Below, in pieces: positions 24,670 through 31,075 of a stretch of DNA of 34,268 nt. This DNA is from Porphyromonadaceae bacterium (lineage in GTDB: Bacteria; Bacteroidota; Bacteroidia; Bacteroidales; Dysgonomonadaceae), in assembly GCA_003517675.1 (NCBI GenBank), contig DPAC01000160.1, positions 1 through 34,268 of the forward strand. The letters are read 5' to 3'. Position numbers and translations under genes: made by a program. The notes under the pieces were generated by a model, which was not told the DNA's origin, did no database searches, and saw only the letters and a program-made list of their open reading frames with translations. Numbering within the stretch: position 1 is the stretch's first letter; every line of letters begins with the position of its first letter.

Positions 24670-25775
24670 TAGAATTCTTTAATATCAATACCAAGAATGT
24701 TAATCAAATTATCCACATCAAGATATGCCGTTCCTCCTTTGAAGGTAACATAAAACAAAAGCCTACCTCTATCCATTTCTTTTCTAACACTTTCGTGAAT
24801 AGGTTCTTCAACTTTTGAAGCAATGGGTGTACCTGATTTAGAATTGATTTTGATTGTGGTTTTGTTTTGATTTCTGGTATCCTTCTCTACCGAAAAGATT
24901 ATACCTTCATTGTTTGAATCAGAAATTATTGAAAGTATCTGTTCAAATGAAATACCATAAACCTTGTCAAAGAAAACCTGAAAATAAAAATGTGGAACAT
25001 TGAAAGTTTCTATCCACTTATAAACTACTTTAATGTCTTCAACTTTTGGAGTGATTGACAGGTAATCTCTCTTTTGAATTTGTTTAATGGCATCTTTTAG
25101 TGTTCTGAAATAGTCTTTGAGTTCCGATAGCCTTTCTGTTGAACTCCAACTTGGAACCCTAAAATCTGTCACTGATAGAGTCTTAGATGTAATGCCTTGC
25201 AGCAAATCGATGTATGCTTGTCTTAAAGGATGATTTAATTCTTCCTGAAATTCTAAAAGAATTTTATCTCTTGTCTGTAAGGCGATTTGACTAAATTTTT
25301 CAGTCCTAACTTGCATTGCTTCTTCATATTTGTCTATCAAGAAAGCACTTGACCTTACTTCAATACCCGCTATTGCCTTTTTTACATACTCCGTAATTGT
25401 ATGGTGTGGAATTTGGCTTATATCAAAGCCTAAGTCATTGATAAAATCTTCTTTTCTGAAAATTAACAAGTCTGGTCTTTTCCCAATTGTATCAAGCTCA
25501 TCTTGAAACACTTGATAAAAAGTATCAAACCCATCTTCACCGGCTACTAAGTCATCAGACTTGCCATATTTAACTGCGACAAAGTTTTTTGAAGTTTCAT
25601 TAATTGCCCTAAACACCAAATTTTCAGCCCAATCTCCCTGTTCCTTATTTGTAATGAAATTTGACGATGCTTGTGTCGGTGTTCTCGCAGGGTCTCGTGG
25701 AAGTCCAAAGTCCACTAAAGCTGGTGGAACTGTTTTAGTTAATTCTCTTATTTTGTCGTAATATGTCATATTCAA
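24669..25775 (-). CDS. Type II restriction endonuclease, AccI-like
   Basis: This 368-residue protein is directly followed by and coupled to an N6-adenine methylase, the usual type II pairing. A plausible PD-(D/E)xK-type core is [11 protein letters not shown] (about residue 102) followed by GIEVRSSAF, with E-x-R in place of E-x-K. An earlier [14 protein letters not shown] could supply the first acidic residue. From length, gene order and family memory I think it belongs to the AccI family, which cuts GT^MKAC, but the specificity is inference. The endonuclease role rests mainly on context. It would cut incoming unmethylated DNA. Confidence 0.75.
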   Translation of the reverse strand: MNMTYYDKIRELTKTVPPALVDFGLPRDPARTPTQASSNFITNKEQGDWAENLVFRAINETSKNFVAVKYGKSDDLVAGEDGFDTFYQVFQDELDTIGKRPDLLIFRKEDFINDLGFDISQIPHHTITEYVKKAIAGIEVRSSAFLIDKYEEAMQVRTEKFSQIALQTRDKILLEFQEELNHPLRQAYIDLLQGITSKTLSVTDFRVPSWSSTERLSELKDYFRTLKDAIKQIQKRDYLSITPKVEDIKVVYKWIETFNVPHFYFQVFFDKVYGISFEQILSIISDSNNEGIIFSVEKDTRNQNKTTIKINSKSGTPIASKVEEPIHESVRKEMDRGRLLFYVTFKGGTAYLDVDNLINILGIDIKEF

Positions 25776-25799
25776 TACTTGTTCTACAAAGTTACATTT

Positions 25800-26039
25800 T
25801 TAACTTCCAAAACATCTGTTTTGCATAAGATTACCGAAAACGACTGATGGAATCTTTCTATATTGTGGAACTTCTTTACCAACATATCCATTAATTTCGT
25901 TTTCTACCCTTCTTTCAATTTGTCATTTTTTTATCTTAAGTGCTAAGACTTGGACTTTTAGCAATGTGTCTTTTAATTTGTTTGAAGGATTTACAAGTTC
26001 TTCAATAATTGTATTTATCCAATCAATCGTATTATTCAT
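25800..26039 (-). pseudogene. AbiTii-like abortive-infection fragment with in-frame stop
   Basis: The ATG at 26039 opens a frame whose product (ELVNPSNKLKDTLLKVQVLALKIKK) meets TGA at 25923-25925. The same frame resumes with QIERRVENEINGYVGKEVPQ and YRKI and ends at TAA 25800. The series helix, W/V-ENEINGY, VPQYRKI is the pattern of the AbiTii N-terminal domain. It lacks the rest of the protein and contains a stop, so it is probably inactive unless readthrough occurs. It lies upstream of and co-directional with the endonuclease gene, 25 bp after a GTTGG site. Family assignment is from memory of the pattern. Confidence 0.5.
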
Positions 26040-26058
26040 GTTGTCTGTGTTTTAGCCT

Positions 26059-26099
26059 TGTTTTCCAACGTTTGTGTATACGCAATAGTCTGGCGTATA
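26059..26099 (-). other. Candidate recombination site A (palindrome plus GTTGG core)
   Basis: On the reverse strand TATACGC (26099-26093), 9 bp, GCGT (26083-26080), 10 bp, then GTTGG (26069-26065) and AAAACA. TATACGC on one side and GCGTATA on the other form a 7-bp inverted repeat with 9-bp spacer. The AbiTii-like fragment starts 25 bp after the core. Spacing is identical to site B at 27210-27176, and the core half matches the site at 4642-4669. Confidence 0.5.
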
Positions 26100-26421
26100 A
26101 TTTCATATATACTTCGTGTTCGTTTTTCTAATATGCTCATTATAAAATCAATATAAAATAGTCTGTTTTTAATGTAAATGCGCATACAGAACTTCCAAAT
26201 TGCTTATAATATGTTGTTTTCTTAAATATCAAGATTATCCTATGGGTTTGTTATCTGATCAAATCCTTTCGTTCAAATATGGGTATATATTTCAGGGGTC
26301 TTACTGCTTGCATGACATGTCGCTCTTGAATGTAACGCAAATCTCTGCCGGACTCTGGCAGGTGCGTGGCAAACGAATGACGCAACGAATTTACGGAAAT
26401 ATTTTTATTGATGCCAACTTT
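26093..26421 (-). repeat. Direct repeat A: recombinase 3' end plus conserved downstream DNA
   Basis: About 329 bp match repeat B (27204-27533) at high but imperfect identity, by eye over 80 percent, with several small indels. It covers the 3' end of a decayed recombinase gene and about 130 bp of non-coding DNA ending exactly at the GCGTATA arm of the palindrome. Confidence 0.85.
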
Positions 26422-26439
26422 CTTTAATGGAATTTTCAA
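26215..26439 (-). pseudogene. Decayed tyrosine recombinase C-terminal fragment A
   Basis: The reverse strand encodes KVGINKNISVNSLRHSFATH and then DLRYIQE, the HxxR box region of a tyrosine recombinase. After that the frame shifts: SSKTPEIYTHI with the catalytic tyrosine, a TGA, then TKGFDQI and an ending like that of fragment B. The N-terminal two-thirds is absent. It is a dead copy of the same lineage as the intact recombinase at 3641-4483, though closer to fragment B than to that gene. Confidence 0.8.
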
Positions 26440-26499
26440 AATATTTTGAACACTTCGTGTGGAGTATTTTCATCACAAAAAAATTCCGAATATGAGAAA

Positions 26500-26778
26500 G
26501 AAATCAGGTTTTACTTTTGTCGAACATGCTATTGTACTTGTTCCTGAAGTGTGAAAATGTTGTCCACAAAATGGAAAAACAGGTTACGTTACAGGGGCAG
26601 AACCTCTCACTTCATCCATATATTCATTGTCTCGTCCCGGACGGTCGGATACTCCCTAAGTGATCCATTGCCAGCCTTCGATTGCAAGTGCTGAACATGT
26701 GGTGAGATACCTTGGGAAAACTTACCGGTATCAATCCTTGTCATTGTCCAATCTGTAAAACGGGTCAAATGATTAGAA
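26500..26778 (+). pseudogene. Decayed IS91-like (HUH) transposase remnant
   Basis: Pieces in several frames recall an IS91-type rolling-circle transposase. The frame from 26586 reads LSLHPYIHCLVPDGRILP, with the HUH-type H-x-H core in its usual company. A later piece reads EHVVRYLGK, as in the family's tyrosine region neighbourhood. A C-terminal CHCPICKTGQM resembles a zinc knuckle. Stops and shifts separate them, so no protein is made. It borders the truncated YhcG gene and probably caused that truncation. Identification is by motif memory. Confidence 0.5.
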
Positions 26779-27126
26779 TCAGTCTGTCAGAAGTTCACAT
26801 ATATGAGACCAGGTTAATTGTCCAGACACTGTCTGGACATCTGGATATTCCATGTAAAATTTTCTCATATTGAAAAGATTCGACCTTGAAAATCCTTTCC
26901 CAATCTCATCGGTTAATTGTTTTGATAATTCAAGGATTATTTGTCTTGATGATGAATTGTCAATGTTATTAACCTTTTCATTTTCGATAATTATTCTTCC
27001 AATATTCCAGTAAGCTGTAATTAGCTCATTATTAACATTAATTGCAACAGATTTTCTTGCGGAGAAAATAATTTCTTTAATGTTGTCAATCAGGTTATTT
27101 TGATTTTTCTGTATATCTTTTTTCAT
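26779..27126 (-). pseudogene. YhcG/DUF1016 nuclease-family gene, N-terminal part only
   Basis: The best start is ATG 27126 (115 residues); an upstream in-frame ATG at 27192 runs through the recombination site. The product matches the YhcG N-terminal domain: a helical ARKSVAINVNNELITAYWNIGRII segment and a later GKGFSRSNLFNMRKFYMEYP. Full YhcG proteins are about 330-350 residues and carry a C-terminal PD-(D/E)xK nuclease, which is missing here. The frame ends where the IS91-like remnant begins. Such genes often sit beside restriction systems. It is probably a remnant, though the N-terminal domain could still bind partners. Confidence 0.75.
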
Positions 27127-27175
27127 AGATGTAAAGATAATTATTTTGTGTATTGCCTGATTTTCAAGCTTGCCG

Positions 27176-27210
27176 CTAACATCTATGAACACGCCATTCT
27201 ATTGCGTATA
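27176..27210 (-). other. Candidate recombination site B (palindrome arm plus GTTAG core)
   Basis: On the reverse strand TATACGC (27210-27204), 9 bp, GCGT (27194-27191), 10 bp, then GTTAG (27180-27176) and CGGC. The spacing is identical to site A, while the spacers and everything after the core differ. The YhcG fragment starts 49 bp after the core. Confidence 0.45.
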
Positions 27211-27533
27211 CATTTCATATATACTTCGTGTTCGTTTTTCTAATATGCCCATTATAAAGTCAATACAAAAATAGTCTTTTTGAATGTAATCGCGCATACA
27301 GAACTTCCAAATTGCTTTTCATTGGTTGTTTTCTTAAATATCAAGATTATCCAAAGGATTTTTTATCTGATCAAATCCTTTCGTTGTAATATGGGTATAT
27401 TTTTCAGTCGTTTTACTGCTGACGTGACCAGGTCGCTCCTGAATGTACCGTAAATCTGTATCTGATTCGAGCCGATGCGTGACAAACGAATGGCGCAACG
27501 AATGTACGGAAATATTTTTATTGATACCAACTT
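27204..27533 (-). repeat. Direct repeat B: recombinase 3' end plus conserved downstream DNA
   Basis: This is the second copy of the repeat at 26093-26421, with the same order and orientation. The copies are about 1.1 kb apart start to start. Similarity stops at the GCGTATA arm on one side and fades in the coding part near GINKN on the other. Confidence 0.85.
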
Positions 27534-27660
27534 TTTTTTCGGAACATTCATACCGGAATTGAAGAGGCAAAGAACGTGACTGACTGCAAGATTCACGGTG
27601 AAAATGGTGTAACAACATGGGCGGCCTACTTTCGTAACCCGCCCCTGTAAAAAGCTTATC
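27334..27660 (-). pseudogene. Decayed tyrosine recombinase C-terminal fragment B
   Basis: The reverse strand encodes KKVGINKNISVHSLRHSF, then SDTDLRYIQE, SSKTTEKYTHITTKGFDQIKNPLDNLDI and a stop at 27334. The HxxR box and the catalytic tyrosine are present, but LGH is changed to PGH and the arginine and lysine motifs upstream are lost. The coding sequence before GINKN no longer resembles the family. It sits 11 bp downstream of tRNA-Ala on the same strand. Confidence 0.8.
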
Positions 27661-27670
27661 GCTTGTTTTG

Positions 27671-27744
27671 TGGAGATTACCGGACTCGAACCGGTCACCT
27701 CAACACTGCCAGTGTTGCGCTCTAGCCAGATGAGCTAAACCCCC
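27671..27744 (-). tRNA. tRNA-Ala (anticodon GGC)
   Basis: The 74-nt cloverleaf folds fully: a 7-bp acceptor stem (GGGGGTT/AATCTCC with two G-U pairs), a D arm AGCTC..GAGC, the anticodon stem CAACA/TGTTG with loop CTGGCAG and the T arm ACCGG-TTCGAGT-CCGGT. The loop places U33 before anticodon GGC, which reads GCC (alanine). The third acceptor pair is G-U, the identity mark of tRNA-Ala. CCA is not encoded. The defence region with recombinase remnants begins 11 bp beyond its 3' end, so it is a likely integration landmark. Confidence 0.95.
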
Positions 27745-27779
27745 TTACATAATTGTGGTGCAAAGTTAGAGATTTTGTT

Positions 27780-27787
27780 TATATTTG
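27780..27787 (+). promoter_or_regulatory. -7 promoter element for DUF4286-ruvC
   Basis: TATATTTG matches TAnnTTTG exactly. It lies 41 bp before the DUF4286 start and is divergent from tRNA-Ala. No -33 TTTG at the standard distance is obvious. Confidence 0.5.
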
Positions 27788-27828
27788 CAATTGAAATTGC
27801 AGAGAAAAAAAATAAAAAAACACCACAG

Positions 27829-28137
27829 ATGATTGTCTTCAACACCACTTTCCATGTAGATGCGGCTCTTCACGAAGAGTTTGTGGATTACATGCTGGAG
27901 GTGTTCATCCCCATTGCCACCCGCAGTGGATTGCTCACCTCACCCCGACTCTCACGGGTCTTCGGTGAGGAAGGGGAGGAGGGTTACTCCTATGCCATGG
28001 AGTTCACTGCTGCCGATCTGGCAACACTGGAACAGTGGAACAATGAAGAAAGCAATCGGGTAGTTACCCCCTTGCTGGAAAAGTTCAGGGAGAAGGTGGC
28101 TGGCTTCTCCACCGTGATGCAGACCATATCCTACTGA
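27829..28137 (+). CDS. DUF4286 family protein
   Basis: I choose ATG 27829 (102 residues): MIVFNTTFHVD is the usual family opening, and the extra upstream codons from 27775 overlap the promoter. The protein has an alternating beta-alpha pattern with EFVDYMLEVFIPIATRSGLL and a late YAMEFTAADLATLEQW, suggesting a small ferredoxin-like fold. The function is unknown. Bacteroidota genomes frequently carry it directly before ruvC; here the gap is 3 bp, so the two are co-translated. Confidence 0.85.
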   Translation: MIVFNTTFHVDAALHEEFVDYMLEVFIPIATRSGLLTSPRLSRVFGEEGEEGYSYAMEFTAADLATLEQWNNEESNRVVTPLLEKFREKVAGFSTVMQTISY

Positions 28138-28140
28138 CCG

Positions 28141-28701
28141 ATGCAGAAAGAACGAATCATTATGGGGATCGACCCCGGTACGCAGGTCATGGGTTATGGT
28201 ATTCTCCGTGTGCTGGATAACAAACCGTCGATGATGGCCATGGGAGTCATGGAGCTGGGCAAGTATGGCGATCATTACCTGAAGCTGGCGAAGATCTATA
28301 CACGTGTGATCGGTCTCATCGATGAGTTCCTGCCCGACGAGCTGGCCATAGAGGCTCCTTTCTTCGGAAAGAATGTACAAAGCATGCTCAAACTGGGACG
28401 TGCCCAGGGGGTGGCCATGGCGGCCGCCATCTCGCGTGACATCCCCATTCATGAATATGCTCCACTTAAAATCAAAATGGCGATTACCGGTAATGGTAGG
28501 GCAGCGAAAGAGCAGGTGGCATACATGTTGCAGCAGATCCTGAGGATACCTGACGAACAGATGTTGCCACAACTCGATGCTTCAGACGGATTGGCGGCCG
28601 CTCTGTGCCATTTTTACCAGTCGGATATTGCTACCGGTGACAGGAAATATAGCAACTGGAAAGATTTTGCCAACAAAAATCAGGACAAAGTGCGGAAATA
28701 G
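28141..28701 (+). CDS. ruvC: Holliday junction resolvase RuvC
   Basis: RuvC cuts four-way junctions symmetrically as a dimer at the end of homologous recombination, working with RuvAB. The 186-residue length is normal. Catalytic acids are visible: D11 in [15 protein letters not shown], the glutamate in [13 protein letters not shown] and the late aspartates in [13 protein letters not shown]. The DNA-binding lysine-rich helix near [20 protein letters not shown] is present. It lies 3 bp after the DUF4286 gene. A run of T follows the stop. Confidence 0.96.
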   Translation: MQKERIIMGIDPGTQVMGYGILRVLDNKPSMMAMGVMELGKYGDHYLKLAKIYTRVIGLIDEFLPDELAIEAPFFGKNVQSMLKLGRAQGVAMAAAISRDIPIHEYAPLKIKMAITGNGRAAKEQVAYMLQQILRIPDEQMLPQLDASDGLAAALCHFYQSDIATGDRKYSNWKDFANKNQDKVRK

Positions 28702-28713
28702 ATCTTTTTTTTT

Positions 28714-28886
28714 TAACTTTGCTTATCTGATCAAAATAATGACCTTTTTCAATTCATTGAGATCAGGTGTGACGGTCACCAATATATAAACAGATTGTAT
28801 GAAACGAGCCTTAACATGTTTTGCACAAAGGAACATGATTAAAGCGAGTTCTATGTGAAACATTTGAAAATGAAAGTTTTAATCAG
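28714..28886 (+). promoter_or_regulatory. Promoter and long leader of the SPOR protein gene
   Basis: TAACTTTG at 28714-28721 matches the -7 consensus. The start codon of the next gene is 165 bp away. The leader can form CTGATC/GATCAG pairing (about 28726 and 28760) and contains an 11-bp palindrome GTGAC-G-GTCAC at 28769-28779. A 16-codon ATG frame (about 28739-28789) is also present. This could be a regulatory leader, or the gene may use a nearer weak promoter. Confidence 0.35.
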
Positions 28887-29903
28887 ATGAATGAACTTGT
28901 TTCGCATATTGAATTTCTGCTGCATGATCACAACTGCGTGATCATCCCCGGCTTTGGTGGTTTCGTGGTAAACACCACGCCGGCACGCAGAGACGGGATC
29001 GCCACTTTCTTCCCGCCCTCGTGTGAATTGGTTTTCAACCGTGATCTCACACATAATGACGGCTTGTTGGCACAATCCTACATGAAAAGCGAAGAAATCC
29101 CCTTCGAAGCGGCAATGACGAAGATTGAACTGGCAGTGGAGGAATTAAAGCACCGGCTGAGAGATGATCGACAAGTTGTCTTGGGCGAGCTTGGACAGTT
29201 TATCATGAACGATGACAAACGGTTTATATACAAACCGTCTCATTTTGTACAGCCTGCTTTTTTCGGTCTGTCAAAGGCTGCACTCAAGCCGTTGATTCAG
29301 ATGCAGTCTCCTGCAGTTAAAGTTTCTACGGGGGAACAGAGACAACCACGATACCGCTCAGTAGGTATCGCTTCAGCCGCAGCATCGATTCTTCTGTTGA
29401 TGATGTTCCTGCTTCCGGTGGGTGATCGCACCATCGTGAGACAGTCCGCGCAGATTCTCTCGGAGAGCGATCTGTTTGGTAGTAGTCCCTTCCAGCGCAA
29501 CGTCACTGCTGAAAACACATCGGAGGGCGTTGCAACAAATGCAACAGATGCAACAAATGCAACAAATGCAACAAATGCAACGGAGGTGGCAGAGATGACC
29601 ACCACAGATGATAACATTCAACCGGAGCTTACAGCTCAAACACCGCTGGCAGTTGCTGCAGCAGATGAAGACCAACCCCGCTATTACATCATTGTGGGTG
29701 TATATAAAGTGAAAGAGGTGGCAGAGAAGATGATGGAGAATCTTCTGAAGGATGGATTCTCTGATAGAGGATGGATGAGACGTCCCGGACGGATCGATGT
29801 GTATGCGCGCTCTTTTACTGAAAAAGAGGATGCGGTAAGCACTTTGAGGAAAATACACAAGGAATTCCCTGATTACAGGGATGCATGGATTTTAAAACGA
29901 TAA
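28887..29903 (+). CDS. HU-CCDC81 and SPOR domain membrane protein
   Basis: This 338-residue protein has three parts. Residues 1-130 form a Bacteroidota HU-CCDC81 module (FLLHDHNCVIIPGFGGFVVN and LGELGQFIMNDDKRFIYKP). A single membrane helix spans about 158-177. The periplasmic part has a low-complexity linker with tandem Asn-Ala-Thr repeats (about 217-232) and a C-terminal SPOR domain (about 265-338, YYIIVGVYKVKEVAEKMMENL). SPOR domains bind denuded peptidoglycan at division sites, so the protein may link DNA or an HU-like fold in the cytoplasm to the septal wall. This topology is common in Bacteroidota. The 9-bp DNA repeats in the linker may vary in number. Confidence 0.85.
   Translation: MNELVSHIEFLLHDHNCVIIPGFGGFVVNTTPARRDGIATFFPPSCELVFNRDLTHNDGLLAQSYMKSEEIPFEAAMTKIELAVEELKHRLRDDRQVVLGELGQFIMNDDKRFIYKPSHFVQPAFFGLSKAALKPLIQMQSPAVKVSTGEQRQPRYRSVGIASAAASILLLMMFLLPVGDRTIVRQSAQILSESDLFGSSPFQRNVTAENTSEGVATNATDATNATNATNATEVAEMTTTDDNIQPELTAQTPLAVAAADEDQPRYYIIVGVYKVKEVAEKMMENLLKDGFSDRGWMRRPGRIDVYARSFTEKEDAVSTLRKIHKEFPDYRDAWILKR
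29532..29582 (+). repeat. 9-bp tandem repeat in the linker of the SPOR protein
   Basis: GCAACAAAT is repeated about five and a half times (one unit has GCAACAGAT). It encodes Ala-Thr-Asn and stays in frame for any copy number. Confidence 0.9.
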
Positions 29904-29909
29904 ACGGTT

Positions 29910-30029
29910 ATGTCATTCAAAAGCAAAGTAATTGCAGGATTTCTGCTCTATTGGGTTTACCAGATTTATAAGGCAAGAAAGAAGCTGGTCCCCCCGGTTG
30001 ACAGGTATCGCTTCCCTGATTTTCAGTGA
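29910..30029 (+). CDS. 39-residue small membrane-associated protein
   Basis: The ATG is 7 bp after the SPOR gene stop. The peptide has a basic start, one hydrophobic segment (VIAGFLLYWVYQIY) and a basic, proline-containing tail ending YRFPDFQ. It is followed by a rho-independent terminator, which fits it being the last gene of that transcript. The family is not recognised. Confidence 0.5.
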   Translation: MSFKSKVIAGFLLYWVYQIYKARKKLVPPVDRYRFPDFQ

Positions 30030-30040
30030 AATACAGCAGG

Positions 30041-30071
30041 ACCCCGGCTTCAAAGAGAGGTTGGGGTTTTT
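30041..30071 (+). terminator. Rho-independent terminator after the SPOR protein gene group
   Basis: An 8-bp stem ACCCCGGC/GTTGGGGT (30041-30048, 30060-30067, two G-T pairs) with an 11-nt loop leads into TTTTT. Confidence 0.75.
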
Positions 30072-30113
30072 AAAATATCTATCGGGTTGCTGACTTCACC
30101 AGAATTGAAAATG

Positions 30114-30142
30114 TGATCACTTGGAGGCAGCCGGGGTGATCA
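30114..30142. promoter_or_regulatory. Inverted repeat upstream of the DUF4886 gene
   Basis: TGATCAC (30114-30120) and GTGATCA (30136-30142) form a perfect 7-bp inverted repeat with a 15-bp spacer, about 35 bp before the start codon. It could be an operator or a hairpin. No regulator gene lies beside it. Confidence 0.3.
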
Positions 30143-30175
30143 TTTATTTTATCTTGACAATCAAACAATTATCAG

Positions 30176-31042
30176 ATGAAAAAAACAACACTGCTTTTCC
30201 TGACGTTTTTTCTTACGGCAGGTCTGCTATACCCACGTCAGATACGCTTGCTGACAATTGGCAACAGTTTCTCTGAGGATGCGGTAGAACACTTCCTTTA
30301 CGGCCTCGCTGCCGCTGAAGGCGATACCATTGTGATCGGTAACATGTACATCGGTGGATGCTCTTTAGAGACACACTATGCAAATGCATTGAACGATGCA
30401 CCTGCCTATTCTTACCGCAAGATTGTGGGTGGCAGGAAGCATATTATACCAAATTACAAGCTTTCAGAAGCCCTGGTTGACGAAGAGTGGGATTATATCT
30501 CTTTTCAACAGGTGAGTTCCCTGTCGGGTAAGTATGAGACTTATTTTCCCTACATTACTTTCCTGAAGAAATATGCGGAAGATCATCTTCTAAACAGGAA
30601 TGCAAGGTTCATTTTGCATGTTACCTGGGCTTATGCCGGAGACTCTACGCACGAAGGATTTGCAAATTATAACAGGGACCAGCTGACCATGTACCACGCT
30701 ATCATCGATGCCACCAAACGGGTTGCTGAAACAACGGGTATTGCTGTTATGATTCCGGCGGGTACTGCCATTCAGAATGGCCGAACCAGTCCACTGGGTG
30801 ACAGTTTTTGTCGTGACGGTTACCATCTTCAACTCACCTATGGCAGATACACCGCCTCTTGTACCTGGTACGAGATCCTCTTCGGTAAGTCGGTAGTGGG
30901 GAACAGCTACCTGCCCCAGGAGATCACTCCCTGTCAGGCACTGATCGCGCAGTTATCGGCTCACTACGCCGTGCGGAATCCGTTTGAGATCACCCCTGTG
31001 GTACTCTGCGAAGCATCTGGCCGGGATGTTGTAACCCCTTAA
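30176..31042 (+). CDS. DUF4886 family SGNH-like secreted hydrolase
   Basis: This 288-residue protein starts with a signal peptide (MKKTTLLFLTFFLTAGLLYP), so it is exported. LLTIGNSFSEDAVEHF holds the GNSFS variant of the SGNH nucleophile block. YISFQQVSSLSG is the second block, and the late DGYHLQLTYGRYT carries a D-x-x-H pair like that of SGNH esterases. Members occur in Bacteroidota polysaccharide-use settings and may remove ester groups from glycans; no glycan genes are nearby here. Function is inferred from the fold only. Confidence 0.82.
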   Translation: MKKTTLLFLTFFLTAGLLYPRQIRLLTIGNSFSEDAVEHFLYGLAAAEGDTIVIGNMYIGGCSLETHYANALNDAPAYSYRKIVGGRKHIIPNYKLSEALVDEEWDYISFQQVSSLSGKYETYFPYITFLKKYAEDHLLNRNARFILHVTWAYAGDSTHEGFANYNRDQLTMYHAIIDATKRVAETTGIAVMIPAGTAIQNGRTSPLGDSFCRDGYHLQLTYGRYTASCTWYEILFGKSVVGNSYLPQEITPCQALIAQLSAHYAVRNPFEITPVVLCEASGRDVVTP

Positions 31043-31075
31043 CCAGATCACAACTAATCTGTCAGCATCTATTCA

